Below are positions 22,345 to 33,647 of a stretch of 64,000 nucleotides of DNA, piece after piece. Position numbers and translations under genes: made by a program. The stretch is taken from positions 39,639,401-39,703,400 of the forward strand of contig NC_087249.1 of NCBI RefSeq assembly GCF_037042905.1. The letters are read 5' to 3'. The stretch is from Lytechinus pictus. Taxonomy: Eukaryota; Echinodermata; Echinoidea; Temnopleuroida; Toxopneustidae. Under the pieces are notes generated by a model. It saw nothing but the letters and a program-made list of their open reading frames with translations, did not search any database and was not told where the DNA came from. Numbering within the stretch: position 1 is the stretch's first letter; each line of letters starts with the position of its first letter.

Positions 22345-22567
22345 TCTTTTTAAGATGATAAATATATTATGTTGTTAAATATTGTAACTTTATTTATTGA
22401 TTTAATTTGTTCTAATTTGTATTAAGTATTTTAGGATTAAGGTTTAGGTTTATTGTATGATTCAGATAAGATTTAATGTATTATTTATCAAATATATTTT
22501 GTAAAGCGCATAGAGAGTCTTTTGACTATTATGCGCTATATAAATTTCAAATATTATTATCATTATT
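21898..22567 (+). mobile_element. 5'-truncated L2-like LINE, 3' end
   Basis: The coding tail of a non-LTR retrotransposon is followed by a 3' UTR. That UTR ends in a small stem-loop (GCGCATA at 22,506-22,512 pairing with TATGCGC at 22,530-22,536), then TATAAATTTCAAATATTATT and an ATT-type tail. This 3' architecture is characteristic of L2/CR1-group LINEs. The 5' boundary is close to 21,890 and was not fixed by a target duplication. Confidence 0.8.
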
Positions 22568-22635
22568 AAGTGATCTGATAATAGATTTTCCTTGAACATT
22601 TACAGATATATAGAGATGTGATTCACGACCGGCTT

Positions 22636-22696
22636 CCATAGTTTAACCACAATTCAAGACCAAAGTCTAAATCAAACCCGATTTCAGAATACGGGC
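22636..22696. mobile_element. MITE family C, end fragment
   Basis: TTTAACCACAATTCAAGAC through CAGAATACGGGC matches the right terminus of the complete family C copy at 23,137-23,450. Only one end is present. Confidence 0.5.
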
Positions 22697-22739
22697 TATA
22701 GTCTCCGCTGCCCCCTCCATACTCGATCTTCTTCTTGGG

Positions 22740-22876
22740 CCTGGTGGATTAATCTTCGGACATTGAAACAGGGGATGGTGGGTTCGAATCCCAGGCACGG
22801 CGTAATTTCCTTCAGCAAGAACATTGATCTACATTGTGCTGTCATCAACCCAGGTGAGGTGAATGGAATGTATTCC
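22740..22876 (+). mobile_element. tRNA-derived SINE fragment
   Basis: A Pol III box B (GGTTCGAATCC, 22,781-22,791) is followed by a SINE body that includes TTCCTTCAGCAAGAAC, ACATTGTGCTG and AACCCAGGTGAGGTGAATG. This body is familiar from marine-invertebrate tRNA-derived SINEs. The 5' tRNA head is degenerate and box A is not convincing. The 3' end runs into the family A MITE. Confidence 0.6.
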
Positions 22877-23060
22877 TTCAAACAAAGTGCGCGAAACAAC
22901 AGCTGGGCTCCCTCTTACAAAGAGTTGCAATTGATCCGATCAACCTCGAATGTATGGAAATCCATCGATGCCATATTTTTTTTCTTACTGGATATTTGCA
23001 CAATGTCCTTTGGAAAACAAAGAGGAGCATACTGAATTGTCAACAAAACGATGGATGATT

Positions 23061-23557
23061 CCATGACATTTGCTCTGGCGACAATTCATCCGCTCTAAAT
23101 TCCACACACTAATCGAATGACCAACTTCAACCCTATGGCCCGTATTCTGAAGTCAGGTTTAACTTACACTCAGGTTTAAAGTTGTGGTTTAAGTATGGGA
23201 AGCCAAAAGTATCAATTTGTTTACTAAGTTGTACGTTTCTTAATATGTTTACTGTGCTCTTTCCTGATCCATCGATGGTGAAGACAATAATCTATATATA
23301 CTTCCTAGACAATTATGAATGATTTGAGAGCCAAATGAGCTGAAATATGATATCTCTACCGTTAGTGATTTATGTAACAATTGACTGTCCATACTTAAAC
23401 CAAAACTTTAAACATGAGTTTAAGTTAAACCCGACTTCAGAATACGGACCTATGTATATACCCTATACCCAAAGCCTAACATAAAAAACCCTATTGCAAA
23501 CCTAACCCTACGAAATTAAACCCGGTGCAATTGTCACAGGAGCAAATGTCGTGTCAC
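23061..23557. mobile_element. MITE family B, related to the 15-bp minisatellite
   Basis: The left end CCATGACATTTGCTCTGGCG and the right end GGAGCAAATGTCGTGTCACC are inverted. They resemble the GACAATTGCTCCGCC repeats and the CCATGACAATTGCTCC start of the 17,122 array. This short element looks like an unexpanded relative of the minisatellite-bearing repeats. Confidence 0.55.
23137..23450. mobile_element. MITE family C, complete 314-bp copy
   Basis: The left terminus GGCCCGTATTCTGAAGTC and the right terminus, inverted GGTCCGTATTCTGAAGTC, continue as matching TIRs (CAGGTTTAACTT and AAGTTAAACC). The trinucleotide TAT lies directly on both sides (23,134-23,136 and 23,451-23,453), a possible 3-bp target duplication as in PIF/Harbinger-type elements. 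Confidence 0.75.
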
Positions 23558-23672
23558 CTTATGGATATAAATCATATATATACATCACATGCATTTCAGA
23601 ATGTTGATGTTGCTGGCTGTCCATAGTTGTGGTTGATCGGATCAATCGCAAACCATTATTAAGACGGAGCCC

Positions 23673-24819
23673 TGCTCTTCTAAAGCCAGGGTAATTATGC
23701 GGCATTATTAGCCTACTGTATGCTAAGCGCTATTTACACAAGTATAACTATTATTTATTTTTTAATCACGAAAAGAGCGACCATCTCCTATTCATTCCGT
23801 TTTCAATGTAGCATTTCACATTAACTTTTTGTTGGTTTCATTATTTGTTTGATTTTACTTTCATTTATATAAATCTATCCACATACATATCGCATTCCGA
23901 ATTGGTTTGCTTATATTGCATGCTCACAAATGTCTTAAACATTGGCGTTTACCATGAACAAGAGGATTGCGATCTCCCCCCCCCCCCTCCTCCTCTACTA
24001 TTGGTTGTTCCCCCACCTCCCCTCATCACTATGTGCGACACCTTCATCCAGCAGCCAGCCACCGTAACTCCTCCAGTCTCCAGCTACGACGGGAAAAGAT
24101 AGGAAGGATTTTTGTTTGAATTCTGGAGAAGACAAGAATTAGGAGAGGAGGGGATGGGAAGCCAAGTGCGGATTCGCCCCAGGTCTGCAGACGTGAAGGT
24201 GATGACTTAAGATAAATATGTCTTACACCGAGTCGAATTGTAAATTTTGAATGCCAGCCGAGAAATCTCGATGACAAGTCATCTCCTTTCGTAGTCTATT
24301 TGTAAAACCAATCTGTATACTATACATGTAATTTGTGTAAAATTGATTATTACACTTTGGTGTGACAAATTATATACAAATTGCTTTTAAAGACTGATCA
24401 TGATGAATATGAAACATCTTACATATTGACGATTAAACCATAAAACATACCATGCATGCTTTAAGAATGTATGCTTAAATGATGTTTATCATTTCATTTT
24501 GGCAGGAAACAATTGGATTTCATGATTTAATAGTTGTATGGGGGGTTCAAGACGACAGTCATTTCCACAGCCATGACTATATATACAAAATATTTTACAC
24601 AATCAAGGGAAAATGACTGATTGCCAAAATTAGAACTCTCACATCATACACATTGTATCATAAAGCGAATCACACGACTAAAGCACCACATTTTATACAA
24701 ATTTGAATGCGCCGTGCACGGTGTCATATAAGAGTAAGCCCTACTGACTCTACTATGTCTGACAATAGATCAGCTATTACTAAAATGAAAAAATACAACT
24801 GGAGAATAACAAACAATTT
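23673..24819. other. intergenic, nothing recognised
   Basis: AT-rich, with a C tract at about 23,977-23,986. No gene supported. Frames at 23,845-24,102 and 24,044-24,277 are low-complexity or unassigned. Confidence 0.35.
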
Positions 24820-24965
24820 CATTTCATTTATTGATTTCCGTTTCACAGTGTTGTACAAAATAAAATAAACATAAGTCAAAATATTACAAGACATAATATC
24901 ATATTAAGATCATTATAGATTTGATAAAAACAATTCAAAAATAAAACCTCAAATTATTTTTTAGA
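24820..24965 (-). mobile_element. possible LINE 3' tail fragment
   Basis: TTTCATTTCATTTATTGATTT followed by AT-rich sequence with TTGTACAAAATAAAATAAAC. It resembles the tail region of the minus-strand LINE at 29,451 in style and order, but no coding part is attached. Tentative. Confidence 0.25.
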
Positions 24966-25886
24966 GTACTCATTGGACTAAGTGTACTTAAATTTAATGT
25001 GCAGCTAACTGCTCGATAAAAGTACACAATTGAATTAAATAATTAATGTAACTTATACAGTTCTTGTAGAACATTGGTGCTTATTAAGGTGATGGTGAGG
25101 TGGCTTTTACCATAGCCTGAATTGTCTGAAATTTGTTGCAATGTCTGTCTGTAGCGTATTTTCGCATCCTCTTCGCAGACGCTCTCTTGAACGTTGAGAA
25201 TCTATTGAAAATGCCCGTCAAATCACAATGGACAGATTAGAGGTCATTGTCGAAAGTTGGTGGACCGGGACAGCACATCGTCTCTAGATTCGGGTCGGAC
25301 GAAAAATTGCAAATATGTCGTTTGTCCAAAGTCCAGGACGACACTGCTGTTTTGATTCACCGACTTTCGACAAAAGCTGCTTTGTTATGAAGGGATTTTG
25401 ATGAGAGATTATTCGAGTTGTAGAAAGCGTGTCCGAAGTGATTGCTAAAACTAGTGACCTAATTGCTTACCCTGGAACATTTACACACCCTAACACTCCA
25501 GATTCAGACAAAATCAAGAGGGTCTATTCCGAGATCCGGGAAAGCTATCTGACGAGAGTACTATCTCACTCAAATCCAAGTAACACTTCTCAATAATATA
25601 CTCGTTAAAATTCTCAGTATACCTTCATTACAATTCCAAGTACCAGAAATGGCACATTTAATGAACCTCAATTTTCTCCTTACGTCAATCCACCACACAA
25701 ATCACTTTTACACAAAAATGACCCATTAAACTATTCGTCTGATCCTAAACACTCACCCGCAAAGCAACCATGTGCTGAATCTGCAACCCTAGAATTAATC
25801 ACATATCCAAAGTTGCTGGAATCAGGTCCGAGCTACTCAAGGTTCCCGCGAAATTACGACGATTCACTTCCATGAAAACTCACATA
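24966..25886. other. intergenic, nothing recognised
   Basis: No protein family, RNA or repeat could be supported in this stretch. Confidence 0.35.
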
Positions 25887-28671
25887 TAGTCCAGGATAGG
25901 CCCCATAGAAACTTGACCAAACCTTGTTTTTTTATATATACAATATTTTTTTATGGTTTCTTGTCAATTCGAGGGTGCTGATTCCGAATCTGGATGATGC
26001 CACTCGTGTAACCTTGAGCATTTCCCGCAAATTGGCAAAATCCAATATGGCCACCAAAATATGCAAATTACCCATGAAAATCCTAAAATTGTCCGCACAT
26101 TGGCTATGAAATGCATTAAATCGTGTGGCAGGAGTGAAATACTCTCTGAAAAAATAATTTTTGACAAAATATTCATTTTCCTGATATTCAAAATGGCCGC
26201 CATAGGCCATTGTATACTCTATTATGTACAATATGAATATGGAAAACTAATTTTCACAAAAATGAGCACTAAACCGCTAAAAATCGCGATGTAGGAAAGA
26301 AGTAATATATGCAAATCATCATTATTAACGAGATATATCATTTATTATGTCATAATGGGAACATTGCTGTATTTTGATATCTAAAATAGCCGCCACTGGC
26401 CCAAAGAGTATTGTGTACAATGGCAATGGCCGGGGCCAAAAAAATGACAAGAGTGAGCACTAAAATGCATATTATTAAGATGAACGAGTGGAATACTGAC
26501 TAAAAACATCATTGCTACTATGCCATTTATGTAATAAATGCTGTATTTTGAAATTCAAAATGGCCGCCATACATGTAGGCCCTATATTTATCATGTACGA
26601 TGCGAATGGAGAAACTAATTTTCACACGAGTAAGAAAAATAAAATGCATGAAATTGTGATCTACGAGTAAAATATTGTCTGGCAACATGTTTTATAGCAA
26701 GACATATCATTTTTTTGTCATTCATGAGATAAATGCTGTATTATGAAATTGAAAATGGTCCCTATAGGTCCTAACAGTATTATCTACAATGTGAATGGGG
26801 ACATATAATTTTGTAAGAATTTGGATTTGCTTGACTATGACATCCAAATAATCATGTTGTATGAGTAAAATGTTATTTGAAAAATATATTTTTTTAATTA
26901 TAGCATTTCTTTTGCCATATATGGGATAAATACTGAATTTTGACATTCAAAATAACCTCTACAAGCCCTAACTAAATTATGTAACATGCGAATAGGGAAG
27001 GTAATTTTCACAAGAGTGAGAATCATATAATGCATATAACTGTGATGTACGAGTAAAAATATTGTCTTAAACATGATTTCTAACTAAATACATCACATAT
27101 TGGTCGTGGAGGTAATAAATGCTGTACTTTGAAATCCAAAATGGCTGCCATAGGTCCTAAAAGTATTGTGTACATTGTAACATGGGACATATAATTCAGA
27201 ATTTGGCTTTGCTTGACTCTAAATATTGCATATAATTGTGAATTGTGATGTAAGGGTGAAATATTGTCTAAAACCATGGTTTCTAACGAGATATATCATA
27301 ATGTTGTGTAATTAAGGTGATAAATGCTGCATTTTTAAATTGAAAATTGCCACCATATGCCCTTATCGCATACTATACAATTTGAGTGGAGACAAATAAT
27401 GTTCACAAAAAGGGCATATGGCAGCCATTTTGAATGTTGAAATACAGTATTTATCACCTAAATTACATAAGATGTGATATATTTTGTTATAAATCATGTT
27501 TTCAGACAATATTTCACTCATACATCACCATTTGGCCAAACAAGGCCAAATTCTGTTGAAATAATTTGTTTCTATTCACATTGTGCATAATACCGTAAGG
27601 GTCTGTAGCGGCCATTTTGACTTTCCAATAACAGCATTTATCACCTATCCGGCAGAATAAATGATATATCTTAATAGAAATTATGCTTTCAGACAATATT
27701 TTACTCATAGATCACTATTAAGTGCATTTATGGTGCTCACTCCTGTGAATATTGGTTTCCCACTTTGCATTGTACATAATACTGTTAATGTCTATGGCGG
27801 CCATTTTGAAATTCAAAATACAGTATTTAACACAAACTTGAAACCTGAATGATATATTTCATTAGAAAATACGTGTTTAGACAGTATCCCAATAATTTAT
27901 CACATATATATATATGCATTTTGGTGCTCACTCTTGTGATTTCTTTGCTCCTCTTTCTCATTGTGCATAATACTTTTAGGGCCTTTGGCAGCCATTTTGA
28001 ATATCAAAATACAACATTCTTCACATACATGGCATATTAATAATATATTTCGTTAACAATTATGTTTTTAGTCAGTATTCCACTCATTTAATCTTAATAA
28101 TATGCATTTTAGTGATCACTCTTGTTAATTTTTTTGGCCCCATTGCCATTGTACGCAATACTGTTTGGGCCAGTGGCGGATATTTTAGTTATAAAATACA
28201 GCAATGTTCCCATATATGACATAATAAATGATATATCTCGTTAGTAATGATGATTTGCATATATTACTTCGTTCATACATTGCGATTTTTTGCAGTTTAG
28301 TACTCATTTTTGTGAAAATTAGTTTTCCCTATTCACATTGTACATAATAGAGTATACAAGGGCCTATGGCGGCCATTTTGAATATCAGGAAAATAAACAT
28401 TTTGTCAAAAATTATTTTTTCAGAGAGTATTTCACTCCTGCCACACGATTTAATGCATTTCATAGCCAATGTGCGGACAATTTTAGGATTTTCATGGGCA
28501 ATTTGCATATTTTGGCGGCCATATTGGATTTTGCCAATTTGCGGAAAATGCTCAAGGTGACACGAGTGGCATCATCTAGATTCGTAATCAGCACCCTCGA
28601 ATTGACAAGAAACCATTAAAAAATATTGTATATATAAAAAAACAAGGTTATGCCTCTTCTATCCTGGACTA
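25887..28671. mobile_element. 2.79 kb palindromic element of about 190-bp modules
   Basis: The outer ends are inverted copies: TAGTCCAGGATAG at 25,887 and CTATCCTGGACTA ending at 28,671. The first 400 bp of each arm is very similar, including CTTGTTTTTTTATATATAC and TTTCTTGTCAATTCGAGGG. Inside each arm, a module of about 190 bp is repeated. Its marker (a variant of ATGGCGGCCATTTTG) recurs inverted near 26,190, 26,383, 26,558, 26,751, 26,948, 27,137 and 27,343. It recurs direct near 27,414, 27,599, 27,788, 27,979, 28,165 and 28,361. Orientation flips at about 27,390, so the whole block is one large palindrome. No long coding frame is present; the mirrored frames at 25,932 and 28,338 are repeat-borne. 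Confidence 0.85.
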
Positions 28672-28854
28672 ATACCTTTCCATTCAAACTAAATGAGCCA
28701 GACACAACACTTTTGCTGGACAGGTTGTTAAGTGGGGTTCGGGATTCCAATTATGTACATTGTGACACATGGTTAGGCTAAGACATAAGTGGATTAATAT
28801 GGATCAAAATTAAGTTTTATCAGAATCGGGTTTATCTCGGGGAGTCATCATGAA
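28672..28854. other. spacer, nothing recognised
   Basis: Sequence between the palindrome and the solitary serine tRNA. It has no homology to the 5' flank of the array tRNA genes that could be seen. Confidence 0.4.
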
Positions 28855-28936
28855 GTTGCGATGGCCGAGTGGTTAAGGCGTTTGACTTGAAATCAAATGG
28901 GATCTTCCCGCGTAGGTTCGAATCCTGCTCGCAACG
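28855..28936 (+). tRNA. tRNA-Ser(TGA), solitary copy left of the array
   Basis: An 82-nt serine tRNA. The acceptor GTTGCGA pairs with TCGCAAC, followed by G73. The anticodon loop CTTGAAA carries TGA, and the long variable arm is GGGA-TCT-TCCC. The T arm is GTAGG/CCTGC, with one G-T wobble where the array copies have a Watson-Crick pair. The D loop reads GAGTGG, whereas the array TGA genes have GAGAGG. A T4 run follows 7 nt downstream and a T5 further on, serving as a Pol III terminator. Flanks differ from those of the array TGA genes. Confidence 0.95.
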
Positions 28937-29135
28937 ATCTAATTTTGTCGTTTTTATTTCGGTTAAGCGTACTCTCCATAATGGGCAATTCCACACTAGA
29001 ACTTCAAAAATATCATAAATTTCTACATGCTATCAATAAGTCATAAGTAGTGTAATATTTTACTATGATATCTAATATTTATGAAAGTTATGAGTTTTAA
29101 CCAAAATTGAAGTCAGATATAATTTTTTTGGGGGG
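28937..29135. other. left boundary spacer of the tandem array
   Basis: AT-rich sequence not shared with the corresponding interval in the repeat units, which holds the C tract. Homology to the units starts abruptly at AAAACAATGGAATTTT (29,136). Confidence 0.6.
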
Positions 29136-30181
29136 AAAACAATGGAATTTTCCATTTTCAATAATTTTGCTAATTAAACAGTCATTTACAAACACTGCCT
29201 GAAACCATTATTGGCAAAGCACGAGATGATTGAAAATATTGCAGGTCAATGGAATAATGTATCATTGATGGTTCCAAATAATATCTACAACATTTTCATG
29301 ATCCATAATAGGGGCAGCCCTGATTTTTCCGAACCTATTTTTGGCAATGTCTCGTACGACACAAGAAAATGCAAAAGTTTTTCCTACAATTTTATTTTTG
29401 ATGATGCAATTTCACAATATCAGTTTCTCTATTTTTGACCCATGGGTGATTTGATTTGATTTGATTTGATTTCAGCATTTTTCCAACAGAAATAATTAAC
29501 AAACATAATGTACAACATAAAGAAAAAAAAGTGATACATTTCTTTTTACAAAAATAAATACAAATAATCATTCATTGCAAAAATGTATATAGATAGTATT
29601 AGTTTGCAATATTATAAATTGTACTTTGTTGAGTAGACAAAAAAAAAATGCTGGAGACCGCTACCATAAGCAGTGCTTGACTAGGGTAGCGGCCTCAACA
29701 CGTATTAGCGAAATAGACAAAAAAGAACGAAGTACAAATCAAGCATTGACTTAAATTAATTATAAACAGATATTATTAATACGATATTTACATGCAAGAA
29801 CATTGTATGCCTGATATTATGTGCACATTTGACGTATTTGCATGTGTTTGTGCATGTGCAAACGTGTGCGCGTGTGCAAATGTATATTTAAAATTGTATG
29901 TGTATGTATAAGTGTGTGTGTGTGTTGAGAGTGGGTGTGCGTGTATGTGTACAAGGAAAAAAATGTGTGTCGGTATATGAGGGTGTGGGGGTAGTATTAA
30001 TTAGGAATTATTGAATGGTTCCAGGATACAGCTTGAAATGATAGAAAAGTTTGATACTATGACTTAACTTTTTTCATTTTCTGATGTAACAGTTTATGAG
30101 ATCAGATAGAAATTAAAAATTGACCAAGAAAATTGAAAATTGACCAAGACCCGTAGAACTCTTTTTATATATATGCATAAA

Positions 30182-33100
30182 TTATTCAGAATTGTATTTG
30201 CGTGTCATAATTTTTTTAAAGGATGATTTGAATGAGTTAAGAGAGGGATATTGTTTTAAGTATTGTGGTAAGGAATTCCAGGTATCTGGTCCATGATGGC
30301 GAACTGATTTTTGAGCAAGAATAAGTTTGGGGTTGTGTAGATGATAATCAGAAGAGTGGCGGGTTGGATATGCATGTATATTTGAATTTAAATTGAATAG
30401 ATTTTGGAATAATGATGGAAGATTATTGTAAGTGTATCTAAACATAAATATACCTGTTTGTAGAGTGTGAATATCCTGTATTTTAAGTGCATTTAAACGC
30501 TGAAATAGAGGTTCTGTGTGGGAAATATAATGCGAATGAGTAACGTTACGAATTGCTCGTTTTTGGAGAAGTAGAAGAGAGTTTATTTTCGTTTATACTA
30601 CAGTTACCCCATACAATATTGCAATACATCATATGTGAAAGTACTAGGGAGTTGTATAGAACCAATAATGATTTTTCAGAAAGAAAGTCTTTTAATTTGT
30701 AAATTATTCCTATGTTTCTTGATATAGATGTATGTACATTGTGTATGTGTTCATTCCACGTTAGATTGGAGTCAATTGTTACTCCCAAGAATTTGGTAGA
30801 GTGCTTTTCAGTAAGAGGTAAACCGTCAATTGATAAATTGGGAACTGGTAAGTGTGGATTAGCTTCTCGAAAGTGTATAAAATTGGTTTTGCTTATGTTA
30901 AGTGAAAGTTTGTTTGTTTTAAACCATTGGGATATTTTAGAGAGTTCTGAATTAAGAATATGAGTTAGAGTATCTAAATTAGCATGGGAATAGAAAATAC
31001 TGGTATCGTCGGCAAAAATTATGAAATTTAGAATTGGGGATGAATTTATGATATCATTAATATAGATAATAAAAAGTAGGGGTCCCAGAATTGATCCCTG
31101 TTTTGTTTTTGTGAGTTTTGAGATTGGAAATGTACGTATTGTTGTCGATTATGTAAATAGTCTTCAAACCAGGATAGTGCTTGTCCCCTTATTCCATATG
31201 ACTTTAATTTATGAATTAATATTTTGTGGTCGATTGTATCGAAAGCTTTCGAAAGATCCATGTAAATTCCAATCAAATGTTCCTTTCTGGTGAAAGCTTC
31301 AATAATTTTGTCGTACATTATATAATAAGGCATAATCTGTTGAGTGTCCTTCTCTAAAACCGAACTGATTAGGAATAAAAATATCATTGTTTTTCAGAAA
31401 AGTAAAGAGTCGTTTATACATAATTTTTTCAATAATTTTAGATATTGATGGTAGTAAAGATATGGGCCTGTAATTGCTGATTAAGGAGGAATCTTCTTTT
31501 TTATAAATTGGTATTACTTTTGCGAGTTTCAGGGAATCCGGGCATTTGCCTGTTGAAAGAGAGAGATTAAATATATTGGATAGTGGATGAGCAATGTAAT
31601 AAATAATTTGTTTAAGCAAATAAACACTAACTCCGTCATGCCCACAAGACTTGCTAGATTTCAGTTGTTGAACAATACTAATTATTTCAAGTTCATTAGT
31701 TGGTCTTAAAAAGAGTGAGTTTTCACATGCTGGACATAGGAATTTAGTGAAATGTGAATCATTTACATGAATGTTTGAGGCTAGATTGGGACCTACATTA
31801 GTGAAATAATCATTGAATGCATTTGAAATTGTTTCTGGGTTAGTAATTTCTTGACCATCAACATTAAAACTATTTGTAATATCATGTTTTTTCTTACCCA
31901 AGAGATCGTTGACAGTTTTCCATAAAAAAGTAACATTATTTGCGTTTTCCTCTATATTTTTTTAATAGTACAGTTTTCGAGATAGACGAATAATGGATGT
32001 CAATTTATTTCTATATTTTTTGTATTTGTCAAATTTTACCTTACATTGAGTTTTTAGAGCTTGCTTATAGAGTTTATTCCGTGTTGATATTGATCGTTTA
32101 ATGCCCTTTGTGATCCATGGTTGTTTATTCTTTTTAAGGACCTTATCTTTCACAAGAGGTATGTTTTTGTTATAATAATGTAAGAGTTTTTGAATAAATA
32201 TTTCATAAGCAACATCGGCGTTAGTTTCGTTCAATACTTCATTCCAATCTTCTTCAGCTAAATCAGTTTTTAGTGCATCGATGTTGCGTTGGGTTTCTTT
32301 TCTGTGCATTTCTTTTTTGTTTTTATTTGTATGTTGTTGAATTTTAGCTTGATTAGACATAACAAATATAGGTAAATGGTCCGAAATGTCAGAATAAATT
32401 ATGCCATTTATGAAGTTTATGTTAGTTACATTTGAAATGATATTGTCAATGAGGGTTTTAGACGTACTTGATATTCGTGTCGGATTACTAATATGCGGGT
32501 GGAAAGAGTATGAAAGCAATGAGCTAATAAATTTTAGAGTGTAATTATTGTCAGTATTAATAAGATTAATGTTATAATCTCCCATTATGTAAATGTCTAT
32601 ATTTTCCCGAGAAATAAAACTAAGACATTGATCGAGCTTATCTAAAAACAAATCAATGTCACCATTTGGGGGTCTGTACACATTACCTACGATTATGTTT
32701 TTATTTTTACTGTTTAAAATTTCAATGAAAATATCCTCCGTGCCTTGGATATGTATATCTGCCCTTACTTTAAAATGTATATCATTGCGCGTGTACAAGG
32801 CAACGCCACCCCCTTTACCATGCTCACGGTCAGAACGAATCATTTGATAATTATCAATGTTAAATAGAGGTGGTGAGTTTTTGTGCAGCCAAGTTTCTGA
32901 TATACCGATAATAGAGAAGGGGTAATTGTTAATATTGGAAAGGAGTAATTCAATCGAATCAAATGATTTATTTAAACTTCTAGCGTTGATGTGCAAAAAA
33001 CCTAAAGAATGACTAGACAAAATATGATTTTGGTCACTAGCAATGCTGTTAAAAGATGTGTTGGTTTCGGTTGTAGTAACAGAATCATTCGGTGAAACGT

Positions 33101-33191
33101 TGAATTTATTATTAAAATCTTCTATTGTGAAATATTTACTTTCTGAGTCTATCATGTCTTGGTCATGCATGCTTTCGTCACGGGGTATCAT
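30182..33191 (-). pseudogene. LINE endonuclease-reverse transcriptase, lightly damaged
   Basis: It starts at ATG 33,191. The endonuclease part (409 codons to 31,962) shows LGFLHINARSL, IGISETWL, YIMGDYNINL and SDHLPIFVMS. It is cut by a single in-frame TAA (31,964-31,962) next to an A-run, and the same frame then resumes (KNIEENANNVTFLW) into the RT. RT motifs are SCGHDGVSVYLL, SNYRPISLLPSISKI, FGFREGHSTDYAL, IYMDLSKAFDTIDHKIL and FADDTSIF near 31,000-31,018. Three or so frameshifts (about 31,320, 31,100 and 30,590) separate these blocks. The C-terminal block MFRYTYNNLPSLF ... GPDTWNSLPQYLK ends at a stop at 30,184-30,182. Catalytic residues are intact, so the copy died recently compared with the L1-like relic. 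Confidence 0.9.
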
Positions 33192-33605
33192 TTAGACTGT
33201 TTGAATGAAACCGTATTGTGGATGAAGAACTGTGTTGTGAACTGAGGGTAGGTGTGTGTGAGTGTGTGTGTTTGTGTGCGCGCACGCGCGCACGCGTGTA
33301 TGTGTATATGTTGTGGTTGGTAGATTGTGACGGGTTGTGCGAGTGCGGGAGTGAATGTGTGTGCGCACTGGTAATAACAGGGGAACTTACTTGCATGGAG
33401 TGATATGATGCATGACATGAAAAACAAGCGGCTTGGGCACGATAGAATACCATGTCCAACTGAGATGCTCCTTAAGTGGATTTTTGTAACTTGCGATAGG
33501 AAAAAAAACAAAAAACTCTACTTAGCTTAGAAATACAAATTGTTAAAGACGGTTGTAAGCACCGAGTGACAGTGGCGGACCGCGACCCGGAGGAGACAAA
33601 GCACC

Positions 33606-33647
33606 GGAGGGGCACAGCATTGTTCACAAACTATACAGTGCCCCTCC
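33606..33647 (-). other. terminal hairpin at the LINE 5' end
   Basis: GGAGGGGCAC (33,606-33,615) and GTGCCCCTCC (33,638-33,647) form a perfect 10-bp stem at the extreme 5' end of the minus-strand element. The position right at the insertion boundary suggests the copy is full length. The role of the hairpin is unknown. Confidence 0.7.

Larger units (their letters stand above)
22905..23672. mobile_element. MITE family A, second copy (host of nested elements)
   Basis: The left TIR (22,905-22,965: GGGCTCCCTCTTACAAAGAG then GATCCGATCAACCTC) is inverted at 23,612-23,672 (GGATCAATCGC then AAGACGGAGCCC). The termini match the 15,822-16,659 element. Two other elements are nested within it. Confidence 0.75.

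Noticed and set aside
23460-23520. CCCTAA-like words suggesting telomeric repeats
   Set aside because: Only scattered AACCCTA words inside a MITE; no tandem TTAGGG run.
25932-28619. Similar mirrored frames near both ends of the 2.79 kb palindrome
   Set aside because: The likeness is explained by the inverted DNA repeat. Alternative frames are equally conserved and no family is recognised.
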